Shown in pieces: positions 11,601 through 19,235 of a stretch of 64,000 nucleotides of DNA. Below the pieces are notes generated by a model, which worked only from the letters and a program-made list of their open reading frames with translations, was not told where the DNA came from and did not search any database. The translations under genes and the position numbers were made by a program. How positions within the stretch are numbered: position 1 is the first letter of the stretch; the number at the start of each line of letters is the position of its first letter. Source of the stretch: Janthinobacterium sp. 344 (lineage in GTDB: Bacteria; Pseudomonadota; Gammaproteobacteria; Burkholderiales; Burkholderiaceae_D); assembly GCF_900112025.1 (NCBI RefSeq), contig NZ_FOKL01000001.1, positions 87,638 through 151,637 on the forward strand, written 5' to 3'.

Positions 11601-11781
11601 CGTAGGCATTGAGGAAGAGGATGCGCTTGCCGTGCAAGGGTACGGCATCGGCGGCGTCAGCCGGCGCAGCCACCGCCACGGCGGCGCACAGCGTCAGCAG
11701 CCATGCGCGGCCCCAGCGGCGCACCGCCGCCCTGCCCGTCCCGCCGCCCGGCCGCAAGCCGCCCGGCACCTCACGCATCAT
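8689..11781 (-). CDS. Hybrid histidine kinase with periplasmic ABC-substrate-binding-like sensor
   Basis: About 1030 residues. After a signal/anchor segment comes a region of roughly 280 residues resembling the ABC substrate-binding (type 1 periplasmic fold) sensors, then a transmembrane helix near residue 370-393, a PAS domain, HisKA with His573 ([13 protein letters not shown]), an ATPase domain, and a receiver with Asp863 (IVLSDWRMPD). A C-terminal tail of about 90 residues is shared with the next gene. The frame extends to a GTG at 11823; I chose the ATG at 11781, with another ATG directly after it, and the start is uncertain. It is translationally coupled to the downstream kinase, so the two probably act in one pathway. 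Confidence 0.9.
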   Translation of the reverse strand: MMREVPGGLRPGGGTGRAAVRRWGRAWLLTLCAAVAVAAPADAADAVPLHGKRILFLNAYDYGRAGVESYTRTYVAAMTAAGLASEDVMVEHLNLNTQGDPALRGEMRDLLLLRYTHMMGRKADLIVAMQQPALDYLLTELAPMARGVPVLAINTSGKALPAGSAGVIWQQKANVDFPGTLAQAMALFPETRTIVMAVGASEADQALKRNMQQAAQAWQGRVAMQYLDKLTLAQMRATVAHLPPATLLVVGNVNRDVAGSVATPVQFAGQLARLANVPAFGMYNASMGQGILGGSVLHIERAAQQVAQLSLALLAGKAPAAPGALLPPSHPVPMYDWEQLQRWDADISALPPHTVFVNRPPQLWHEHRAAVLSASAVFILMAILLSALLLQRRRLRRAESEARESEQRFRILVEHAPEAIVVYDLDLDRFIDANSSAQRMLGLSRAELLNKGPFDLYSAEQPDALPLGLMVEEHLRRAMQGEPILVERNVRRADGTVIPCEVRLVRLPMEGRRLVRSGIVDISERKHSEQELLGYRDHLEELVQQRTAALSVAVTEAESANRAKSVFLANMSHELRTPLNSVIGFSQMMADSSSMFEEEKHNLAIINRAGHHLLTLINDILELSKIEAGRMQLQTGPVDLNGLLDEVLEMVRMRSGDQGIALRLERANVPPLVRLDGAKLRQVLLNLLSNALKFIEQGSVTLSLHCQAREGGQVALSFAVRDTGSGIAEQDLERIFEPFVQADSAVAQAGTGLGLTISREFVRLMGGELAVESALGEGSVFRFSLHAPVVQRPAVAVPAPGRVARLPPAQRGRAVLLVDDDENCRKLLAGLLAPLGFQLQEAAGGVQAQALLAARRYDIVLSDWRMPDMDGLALTRWLRAQAHLSQPRLVIMTASAFEEEKQEALAAGADGFLRKPMEQEHLFAMLEQQLGVRFQRAQGDAAEAPGRQGAPAEALDLRQAMLQLDAVERQALLESVQALDLRRSAIVLAGVATRWPQLAGQINAMLELHQYQPLCALLLQTGRETQGSEA

Positions 11782-11968
11782 TCGCCATGCCCATGCCCGC
11801 CTTCGCCTGTCGCCATGTTTCACCAGTGCGCCGAGTCCTCGGCCACCGACACTTACAAAAACATGATAACGTCAACTGCCGGGGCAAGTCTATTCCTTCG
11901 GGCAAACTTTTATTGCCTGTTTGGCTTGACGCCTGCTGGCACCGCCGCGCGCAACATGTGCGGCATGG

Positions 11969-13315
11969 CTATCCGGCGGTGCCGCTGATGCCGAACAATT
12001 CCAGCTTCAGTCCCCTTATTCCAGACGGCACATAAATCGCGATTGCCTGGGCCTTGATCATTGCGTCATACATGACGCCCTTGTTTTCGATCGAGAAATA
12101 ATAGGTATTCGGGCGCACCGGCACTTCCGCCGGCACCTGCGCCATATGCCGCAATTCGATGCCGGGCAATGCCCGTCCCAGTAACAGTTCAATATTGTCA
12201 GGCGATGAAATCTTGAATTGCAGGGGCACGGCCGCGACCAGTTCCAGCGCAGGCATGTCCGCATTCACCGCCAGGCAAAGTTCGGTCTGACGGTCGATGC
12301 GCGCCGTGTCGAGCAAGGCATGATAGTGGGTGTTTTTTTGCGCGTCGTTCGACAGCGCGATCGGGAAGTAACGCGACAGCAGCACCGTATCGATCAAGTC
12401 TCGAATGATGCCATCGAGCTTGCCGAAACCGGGCGCAGCGTCTTCGTGCCGGTATGCGGGCAAGTCGCTCAAGGTGTATTTTTTCGAGAACGTCATCAAG
12501 CCACCGGCCAGGGTCATCAATTTCTCGAACAGATACACGGGATGGTGACGCCGGTAACTGGCGCAATGACTGAGCGCGGCACTGGCCGTACTCAGGGTGT
12601 TGAGCATCCAGAACGAGGAGGCGTCACCGCCATGGAATTCAACCGTGCTCTTGCCCGGCTGCCGGTGCCGGCCGTACAAGGCCTCGATTTTCGCTCCCAT
12701 GCGTTCGATCAGCGAATCGAGCATTTTCCGCAGCGCCGGGTCCGCGTTGATGGTGAGGCCTGGCGGAATAAAAGTGCTGTCGATCTCAAAACTGCCATTG
12801 CCGCTGCGATATAAACGCACCAGTGGAATCGCCAGATAGTCATGCAGCGGGTCCAGCTGCGACAGCAGATACACGCGTTTTTTCAGATAGGCGACGTCAA
12901 TGCTGACCGCTTCGCTATATAAATCAGGCGTTTCAATATCCGTCTGAACATAGCGTGCGCCCGCAGAATGCACATTCCCGCCATGCGCCTGCATGGCCGG
13001 CAGTGCGGCATAAAAGGTAAAGCTATGTTCGTCAGAAGGCAGTTTGCTCAAATCGACCGCGCTGGGCAAAACATCGCTGAGCGGCGCGTCACAGATCTCG
13101 CCATCCTGGAAGACGAGTGACATGGTGTCCGCGCGCAAGCTGTTATTGGCCAGCGCATCCGCATTCCAGCTGATGGCATGCACGCCCCACAAATGCGGAT
13201 TGATTAACGACACCAGGCGCTGCAGGCGCGCCTCGTGGTAACGGTCCATTTGCTGGAATTGCTGCGGGCCGATGGCCAGGCCCTCCGACCAAAGTAGTTT
13301 TGCTGGCAAAGTCAT
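11969..13315 (-). CDS. tssK: Type VI secretion baseplate subunit TssK
   Basis: TssK links the T6SS baseplate wedge (TssE-F-G) to the membrane complex in the cytoplasm. The 448-residue product shows the family N-terminus LLWSEGLAIGPQQFQQMDRYHE. In-frame ATGs also exist at 13327 and further upstream, but only the one at 13315 has a ribosome site (GGAGA, nine bases away). It is divergent from the tssF-tssG operon. No tssB, C, E, H, J, L or M lies in the window, so either this is a split locus or those genes are elsewhere in the genome. Confidence 0.93.
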   Translation of the reverse strand: MTLPAKLLWSEGLAIGPQQFQQMDRYHEARLQRLVSLINPHLWGVHAISWNADALANNSLRADTMSLVFQDGEICDAPLSDVLPSAVDLSKLPSDEHSFTFYAALPAMQAHGGNVHSAGARYVQTDIETPDLYSEAVSIDVAYLKKRVYLLSQLDPLHDYLAIPLVRLYRSGNGSFEIDSTFIPPGLTINADPALRKMLDSLIERMGAKIEALYGRHRQPGKSTVEFHGGDASSFWMLNTLSTASAALSHCASYRRHHPVYLFEKLMTLAGGLMTFSKKYTLSDLPAYRHEDAAPGFGKLDGIIRDLIDTVLLSRYFPIALSNDAQKNTHYHALLDTARIDRQTELCLAVNADMPALELVAAVPLQFKISSPDNIELLLGRALPGIELRHMAQVPAEVPVRPNTYYFSIENKGVMYDAMIKAQAIAIYVPSGIRGLKLELFGISGTAG

Positions 13316-13552
13316 TGTGTTCTCCATGGTGGCGTCGGGATCGTGCTGCCTTGCCAGTCTGCTGTTGCCAGCTTGAAAGTTCTTGATGTTGCGCAGCAAG
13401 CTGACTCAATCATTTGCGCAAACGCAATTTACCTTGGAGCGAACGCTCGGATACTGGCCATGCCGCAGCAAAGCTGCCAGGGAGTTCTCCATGTCCCTGC
13501 ACTGCGCGCCAGAAATAGTTGACGCCAAGCCGTGTGACCGGGAACAGTAAAA
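13316..13552. promoter_or_regulatory. Divergent intergenic region between tssK and tssF
   Basis: About 240 bases between two divergent T6SS operons must contain both promoters. I can see the tssK ribosome site at its left end and a weak GGGAAC site before tssF at its right end. No convincing sigma-70 hexamer pair or clear palindrome stood out. Confidence 0.45.
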
Positions 13553-15358
13553 ATGGAAGACTTGCTGCCATATTTCGAACGCGAACTGGTGATGCTGCGG
13601 CGTCATTGCCGGGAATTTTCCGAACGCTATCCGCGCATCGCCGGCAAACTGCAAATGTCCGGCGAGGCCTGCGAAGACCCGCATATCGAGCATTTGATCG
13701 AATCGGTAGCCATGCTGGCGGCACGCATCTCGAAACGGCTCGATGACGACTATCCGCAATTTACCGAAGCCTTGTTCGAAGCCCTGTTCCCCCATTACCT
13801 GCGCCCTTTTCCCTCTTGCGCCATCGTGCGCCAGGCGGCGCCCGCGCCAGGCACCGGCGTATCGCACCTGCCGGCCGGCAGCGAAATGGATTCCACGCCA
13901 GTGCGCGGCGTGCGCTGCCGCTTCAAGACGGTCTACGACATGACGACTGGGGCATCGGTACTGGAGCAGACGACGTTCGATGCGATGATCCAGGCGCCGC
14001 CGGGCATACGCCTGCCAGCATCGGTCACTTCGTCGCTGAGCATCCGCATCCGGCATGTCGATACAGCGCCTGCGTCGCTGCGCGTGTTCATCGATGGCGA
14101 GGCTTCCTTTTCGGCTGCGCTGCGCGATGCCTTGTTCCTGCGTACCGTCTGCGCCTTTGTTGCCGCCGACGCGGCGCCATGGATTGCGTTGCCCTCCGTG
14201 CCCCTGGCTCCAGCCGGCTTCGCCGAGGCCGATGCATTGCTGCCTTTCGGCGCGCGTTCGCAGCCCGCCTACCGCATTCTTGGCGAATACTTTGCGTATC
14301 CCGAGAAATTCAATTTCTTTGACATCGATATCGCTGCGCTGAGCGTTGCCCTGCCGCCTGGCTGCCAGTGTTTCACCCTGCATCTGTGCATGGGAGGCTT
14401 GCGCCCGGACTCCGATGCGGCGCGCATGTTGTCCAGCCTTTCCAGCGACAATTTGAAACTGGGCTGCAGTCCGGCAATCAATCTGTTCCGCCAGGAAGGC
14501 GTGCCGATCGCCGTCACGCGGCAGAAAACCGACTACGCCGTGCTGGCCCACGCTACCCATGCGCATGGCTATGAAGTCGTCACCGTCGAGGCGGTGCGCA
14601 TGCTGCGCCAGCGCGGCGGCGACAGCACCCTCACCGAGTTCCGCCCGCTGTACAGCCTGCGCCATGGTGAGGGCGCTGCGCAACAAGGCCACTACTGGGT
14701 CGTTCGACATGACACGACGCTTGCCAGCATGAGTCCTGGACATGAAAAACGGCTGACGCTGGTCGATGGCGACTTCAATCCCCTGATCCATGAAAAGGCC
14801 AGCTTGTCGCTATCACTGACCTGCAGTAACCGCGATCTGCCGCTTGCCCTCAAATACGGCCAGCAACAGGGGGACTTGCAACCATGCGGCGGCGGGCCGG
14901 CACTGCAACTGCTGCGACGCCCCAGCCCGCCACGGCGCTTCTCACCCGGTGCGGGCCTGCACTGGCGCCTGATCTCGCACCTGACGCTGAATCATCATGC
15001 ACTGGTCCAGGAAGGCCTGCCGGCGCTGCGCGAAATGCTGACACTCTATGATCTGTCCCAGTCAGCCACCTCCCAACGCCAGATCAGCGGCATCGTCGCG
15101 CTGGCGCACTCGCCCACCACGGCATGGCTGCGGCACAGGCGCGGCGCCTCCCTCGCGCATGGCGTGCAAGTATGCATCACCCTTGACGAGGAGGCATTTG
15201 TCGGTAGCGGCATGCACTTGTTTGTGCAGGTCATTGATCACTTCCTTGGACTGTACGTGCAAATCAACAGTTTCATCGAGCTGGTGGTGCTGTCATTGCA
15301 AAGCGGAGAGGAGCTGATCCGATGCAAGCCAAGAAGCGGACTGCAGAATCTGGTGTAA
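13553..15358 (+). CDS. tssF: Type VI secretion baseplate subunit TssF
   Basis: TssF forms the trifurcated wedge of the T6SS baseplate together with TssG. The 601-residue length is normal. The N-terminus MEDLLPYFERELVMLRRHCR followed by FSERYPRIAGKLQ is the family signature, and LFPHYLRPFPSCAIV at about residue 80 is also typical. The ATG has a weak GGGAAC site. The gene overlaps tssG by 37 bases, as these two commonly do, which supports coupled synthesis of the TssF2G heterotrimer. Confidence 0.95.
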   Translation: MEDLLPYFERELVMLRRHCREFSERYPRIAGKLQMSGEACEDPHIEHLIESVAMLAARISKRLDDDYPQFTEALFEALFPHYLRPFPSCAIVRQAAPAPGTGVSHLPAGSEMDSTPVRGVRCRFKTVYDMTTGASVLEQTTFDAMIQAPPGIRLPASVTSSLSIRIRHVDTAPASLRVFIDGEASFSAALRDALFLRTVCAFVAADAAPWIALPSVPLAPAGFAEADALLPFGARSQPAYRILGEYFAYPEKFNFFDIDIAALSVALPPGCQCFTLHLCMGGLRPDSDAARMLSSLSSDNLKLGCSPAINLFRQEGVPIAVTRQKTDYAVLAHATHAHGYEVVTVEAVRMLRQRGGDSTLTEFRPLYSLRHGEGAAQQGHYWVVRHDTTLASMSPGHEKRLTLVDGDFNPLIHEKASLSLSLTCSNRDLPLALKYGQQQGDLQPCGGGPALQLLRRPSPPRRFSPGAGLHWRLISHLTLNHHALVQEGLPALREMLTLYDLSQSATSQRQISGIVALAHSPTTAWLRHRRGASLAHGVQVCITLDEEAFVGSGMHLFVQVIDHFLGLYVQINSFIELVVLSLQSGEELIRCKPRSGLQNLV

Positions 15359-16347
15359 TCCGGCACTTGCTGGCCGAACCGTACCGCTATCAATTCGTAC
15401 AGGCGGTGCGTATTCTGCTGCGCTGGCTACGCCAGCAGAATATGACGCATACACAAGCGTTCAATCAGGTATTGCGCTTCCAGAACAGCTTGTCGCTCAG
15501 TTTTCCGGCCAGCGAAATCGAGCGGCTGTCGCTGGAAGAAAACGGGGAAATGGCCCTGGTGCCCACGTTCATGAGTTTTCTGGGCGGCAGCGGCACCTTG
15601 CCCTTGCATCACTCGGAACGCATCGCCGCGTATCGCCTGGCGACCAAGGACGCCGGCGTCTCGGCCTTCCTCGATATCTTTTCGCAACGCATGGTGATGC
15701 TGTTTTTCCAGGCGTGGGAAAAATACCGCCTTGAATCGTCGCGCGAGACCCAGGCAAACGATGCGCAATTGCCTTTACTGATGGCACTGGCTGGGGTGCA
15801 GCGCAATGTGCTCCCATCCAATAACGAGCCTGGCAAAGTGGCGCAAGATGCCGCGGCCTGGTATGCGGGCCTGCTGCGCTGCCGCCCCGTTTCCGCGCAA
15901 GCGGTCGGTCGCGTGCTGGCCGAATATTGCGGCGTGCAAGTCAGCTTGGAGCAGTTTATCGGCAGCTGGGATTACCTGGCAAGAGATCGACTCAGCCTGC
16001 TTGGCAGCAGCAACTTTACCCTGTCGCGCGGCGCAACGCTGGGTCTGCGGCTGTGGCGGCACGACAGGCGCGCCTGCCTGCATATCGGCCCGCTGGACTG
16101 GGCCGATCTGCAACGTTTCCTGCCGCGCAGCGCAGGCGCGGCGGCATTGGCAAAAATGCTGGCGCTATTCGGCGTACCGGATATGCAATATGAGGTACGG
16201 CTGATATTGAGTCCACCGTGCATGACGCCGCTGATCCTGCACGCGCGGCCAGCAGAAAGGCGCCGCCTGGGCTGGACGGCCTTCCTGCCACCTGCGCCAG
16301 GCACGGTGCGCAATGCCGAAGTGCGCTATTTGCTGAAGATGTCTTGA
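15322..16347 (+). CDS. tssG: Type VI secretion baseplate subunit TssG
   Basis: Partner of TssF in the T6SS wedge, 341 residues. Family features are the start GVIRHLLAEPYRYQFVQAVRI, the block RFQNSLSLSFPASEIE and the FMSFLGGSGTLPLHH segment before residue 100. The ATG lies inside the tssF 3' end behind GGAGAGGAG, an excellent ribosome site. Followed 26 bases later by the PAAR gene in the same direction. Confidence 0.95.
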   Translation: MQAKKRTAESGVIRHLLAEPYRYQFVQAVRILLRWLRQQNMTHTQAFNQVLRFQNSLSLSFPASEIERLSLEENGEMALVPTFMSFLGGSGTLPLHHSERIAAYRLATKDAGVSAFLDIFSQRMVMLFFQAWEKYRLESSRETQANDAQLPLLMALAGVQRNVLPSNNEPGKVAQDAAAWYAGLLRCRPVSAQAVGRVLAEYCGVQVSLEQFIGSWDYLARDRLSLLGSSNFTLSRGATLGLRLWRHDRRACLHIGPLDWADLQRFLPRSAGAAALAKMLALFGVPDMQYEVRLILSPPCMTPLILHARPAERRRLGWTAFLPPAPGTVRNAEVRYLLKMS

Positions 16348-16373
16348 ACACGCATACAGAAAGGGAGGCGCAC

Positions 16374-16628
16374 ATGAAACACGAGGGACGCGGTGTCATC
16401 CGGCTCGGAGACGCAACCGATCACGGCGGCAAGGTGACCAGTGCATCGTCCGGCAGCACCGTCATGGGGAAGACGGCGGCGCTGGCCGATGACACAACCT
16501 TCTGTCCCAAGTGCAAGGGCAACTTTCCCATCACGCCGGACGGCGCCGGCGCAAAACACATGGGCAAGCCATACGCCTATGACGGCGATGCCACCGCCTG
16601 CGGCGCACACCTGATCACATCGTTATAG
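16374..16628 (+). CDS. PAAR-domain spike tip protein
   Basis: An 84-residue PAAR protein, the sharp tip that caps the VgrG spike and helps carry effectors. It opens with GVIRLGDATDHGGKV and has the internal Cys pair CPKCKGNFPI plus a later CGAHLI, a layout typical of short PAAR proteins with a metal site of His and Cys. The ATG at 16374 has AAGGGAGG in front; longer upstream extension overlaps tssG and was rejected. It lies directly before vgrG in the same operon, so it should be the tip for that VgrG. Confidence 0.93.
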   Translation: MKHEGRGVIRLGDATDHGGKVTSASSGSTVMGKTAALADDTTFCPKCKGNFPITPDGAGAKHMGKPYAYDGDATACGAHLITSL

Positions 16629-16640
16629 CGGAGGATGGCC

Positions 16641-19235
16641 ATGCTGGAAAGTAGCCTGGCGGCGCTGTCCGCCTTCGACCTCGCCGCGCAGGAGCGGCGC
16701 CTGCTGCGGATCGATTTCCCCCGCGAGGACGGCCCGGGCGGCGCCATCCTGCTGGTCAATTCACTGACCGCCCGCGAGGAAATCTCGCGCGACTTCCGTT
16801 TCGAGGTGGAACTGCTGTCCGACGATGCGCATATCGCCCTGAAGGCCATGATGGGCCGCATGGTGACCATATCCATGGTGCGCGACGATGGCACGCTGCG
16901 CCACTTTAACGGCTATGTGGGCGAATTCCGCCTGCTGCGCGCCGACGGCGGCTTCGCCTGGTACAGGATGGTGCTGCAACCGTGGCTGGCCTTTGCCCGG
17001 CTGCGCCAGGACAACGTGTCCTTTCATGGCCAAAGCGTGATGCAGCTGACCGAAACAACGTTTGCGCACTACGGGCAGCGCGACTGGAAAACCAGCATCC
17101 ATGGCGACGATCCGCAGATCACCTGCGCCAACCAGCACAATGAAACCGACTACAACCACCTGCACCGGCGCTGGGAAGCCCTCGGCTGGCATTACTGGTA
17201 CGAGCATCGCGCCGATGGCCATACCTTGTGGCTCGCAGACAACAGCACCCTGGCGGACATGATCGCCACGGCATCCGGCGACGGCGCCATGCGTTTCCAC
17301 TCCGGGTCGGGTTCCATGGAAGACGATGGCTTGCAACAATGGCAAGCCGTGCGCCGGATCGGCTCCGGGCAGCTGACCTTGGCCAGTTTCGACTATAAGC
17401 ATCCGCAGCCACGCCTTGCCAGCGGCTACTCGCTGAATCGCCAGGGCGACGTATTTGCCCACGAACTGTATGAAAACACGGGCGCCTATGGCTACAGCAA
17501 TGTCGATGATGGGGAGTCCCTGGCACAGCGCCGCATGGAAGAAAGCGACCATCTGCGCCAGTATTTCGAGGCGGCAGGCAATCACCGTGGGGTACAGCCC
17601 GGCCTTTGTTTCCGGCTCGACGGCCATTTCAGCGCCGAGGAAAAACGCTATCAGCCTGGCGAGGAGCGCCCGGACAGTATTGCCGAACGCGAGTACCTGA
17701 TCCTGTCAGCCGAGCATATCGCCAGCAACAATTATCAGGCAGGCCCCAGCGCGCCATCTGACTATGCGAACACGCTCGTATGCGTACGGCGGGACATCCG
17801 CTGGCGCCCCGGGCGCGGCTACAACAGCACGCCCTGCCTCGTTGCCGGCGTGCAGACGGCCCTGGTGGTCGGGCCGGCCGGGGAAGAAATCCATACCGAC
17901 GCCCTGGGACGCATCCGCCTGCAATTTCACTGGGACCGCCTGGGCACATTCGATGAACGCAGCTCGCCATGGATAAGGGTCATGATGCCGATGGCGGGAG
18001 CGCAAATGGGACAGATCGCCTTGCCCCGCGTGGGCCAGGAAGTGGTCGTGCAATTTCAGGACGGCAATATCGACCACCCCATCGTCATCGGCGTGGTCTA
18101 CAACAGCGCCAATCCGCCGCCGTGGCAATTGCCGCAGCAACGCGCGCTGTCCGGCGTGCGCAGCCGTGAACTGGGCGCCCGCAGCGCCAACCATCTGGTA
18201 CTCGACGACACCAAGGGCGCGATCCAGGCACAGCTGCGCAGCGAGCACCAGGATAGCCGGCTGTCATTGGGCAATATCACCCGCATCGACGACAATGCCG
18301 GCCGCAAGGAAGCGCGCGGCGTCGGCTTTGAATTGGCCAGCAACGCCTGGGGTGCCCTGCGTGCCGCCAGGGGCATGCTGATCACCACAGAAACACCGGC
18401 AGGAACTGGATCGGTCAAACAGCTCGACGAAACGCAGTCCCGCCTGGCGCAGGCACGCCAACTGCAAGAGGGACTGGCCAGCATGGCCGTCGGCGCGGGC
18501 GCGCAGGACAGTACCGCACAGCAAGGCGCCGTGGCCGACGCCATCCAGCGGCAAAACACCGCCATCAAGGGTAGCGGCGGCGATTTCCCGGAACTGTCCG
18601 AACCGCATCTGGTGCTGGCCAGCCCGGCCGGCATCGAGCTGAGCACGGCCCAGTCCATCCACCTGGCCGCCAGCGAGCATGTGGCGCTCACCAGCAGCAA
18701 GCATATTTCACTCGCCAGCGGCGACAGCATGTTTGCCAGCATCGCCAAAAGCTTCAGCCTGTTCGTGCACAAGGCCGGCATGAAGCTGATCGCGGCCAGC
18801 GGCAAGGTGTCCATCGAGGCGCACAGCGACGAGGTGGAAATCCTCGCCCGGAAAGTGCTGTCGCTCATCAGCGAAGCGGACTGGGTCGACATCAAGGGCA
18901 AGAAAGGCGTGCGCCTGCACGGCGCCAACCACATGCTGGAAATCAGCGACAAGGTGCAGTTCTTCACCTCCTCCCCCGTGCTCTTCAATGGCAACCTGGA
19001 AACCCTGGCGCCGAAGAGCGTGTCGCAGGAATTCAATGAGAGGCCACACAGCAGTTTTGATCAGGAAGTGTTGCTAGTGAATGCCGACGATACGCCGGCT
19101 GTTGGCCTTGCTTTTGAAATCCTGCGCGATGACGGCAACATGGCCGGCAAAAGCGCGGAAGACGGTTCCACGCAACGACAAAAATCCACCGGCATGGACA
19201 GCTACATCATTCGCTATAAGGGAGAACTGCCATGA
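16641..19235 (+). CDS. vgrG: Type VI secretion spike protein VgrG
   Basis: An 864-residue VgrG (TssI). The first 480 residues are the gp27/gp5-like trimeric spike base, with blocks such as LLVNSLTAREEISRDFRF and the OB-fold stretch GRIRLQFHWDRLG; GQIALPRVGQEVVVQFQDGN is highly conserved. The C-terminal half matches the DUF2345 beta-helix extension (HLVLASPAGIELSTAQSIH). An ATG at 16635 abuts the GGAGG site; the ATG at 16641 is six bases from it and is the better start. Its stop overlaps the lipase start as ATGA, so this spike very likely delivers that lipase. Confidence 0.95.
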   Translation: MLESSLAALSAFDLAAQERRLLRIDFPREDGPGGAILLVNSLTAREEISRDFRFEVELLSDDAHIALKAMMGRMVTISMVRDDGTLRHFNGYVGEFRLLRADGGFAWYRMVLQPWLAFARLRQDNVSFHGQSVMQLTETTFAHYGQRDWKTSIHGDDPQITCANQHNETDYNHLHRRWEALGWHYWYEHRADGHTLWLADNSTLADMIATASGDGAMRFHSGSGSMEDDGLQQWQAVRRIGSGQLTLASFDYKHPQPRLASGYSLNRQGDVFAHELYENTGAYGYSNVDDGESLAQRRMEESDHLRQYFEAAGNHRGVQPGLCFRLDGHFSAEEKRYQPGEERPDSIAEREYLILSAEHIASNNYQAGPSAPSDYANTLVCVRRDIRWRPGRGYNSTPCLVAGVQTALVVGPAGEEIHTDALGRIRLQFHWDRLGTFDERSSPWIRVMMPMAGAQMGQIALPRVGQEVVVQFQDGNIDHPIVIGVVYNSANPPPWQLPQQRALSGVRSRELGARSANHLVLDDTKGAIQAQLRSEHQDSRLSLGNITRIDDNAGRKEARGVGFELASNAWGALRAARGMLITTETPAGTGSVKQLDETQSRLAQARQLQEGLASMAVGAGAQDSTAQQGAVADAIQRQNTAIKGSGGDFPELSEPHLVLASPAGIELSTAQSIHLAASEHVALTSSKHISLASGDSMFASIAKSFSLFVHKAGMKLIAASGKVSIEAHSDEVEILARKVLSLISEADWVDIKGKKGVRLHGANHMLEISDKVQFFTSSPVLFNGNLETLAPKSVSQEFNERPHSSFDQEVLLVNADDTPAVGLAFEILRDDGNMAGKSAEDGSTQRQKSTGMDSYIIRYKGELP

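Noticed and set aside
13454..13470. A possible sigma-54 site (TGGC and GC ten bases apart) before tssF
   Set aside because: Only the GG and GC dinucleotides fit; the rest of the consensus is poor, so it could be chance in GC-rich DNA.
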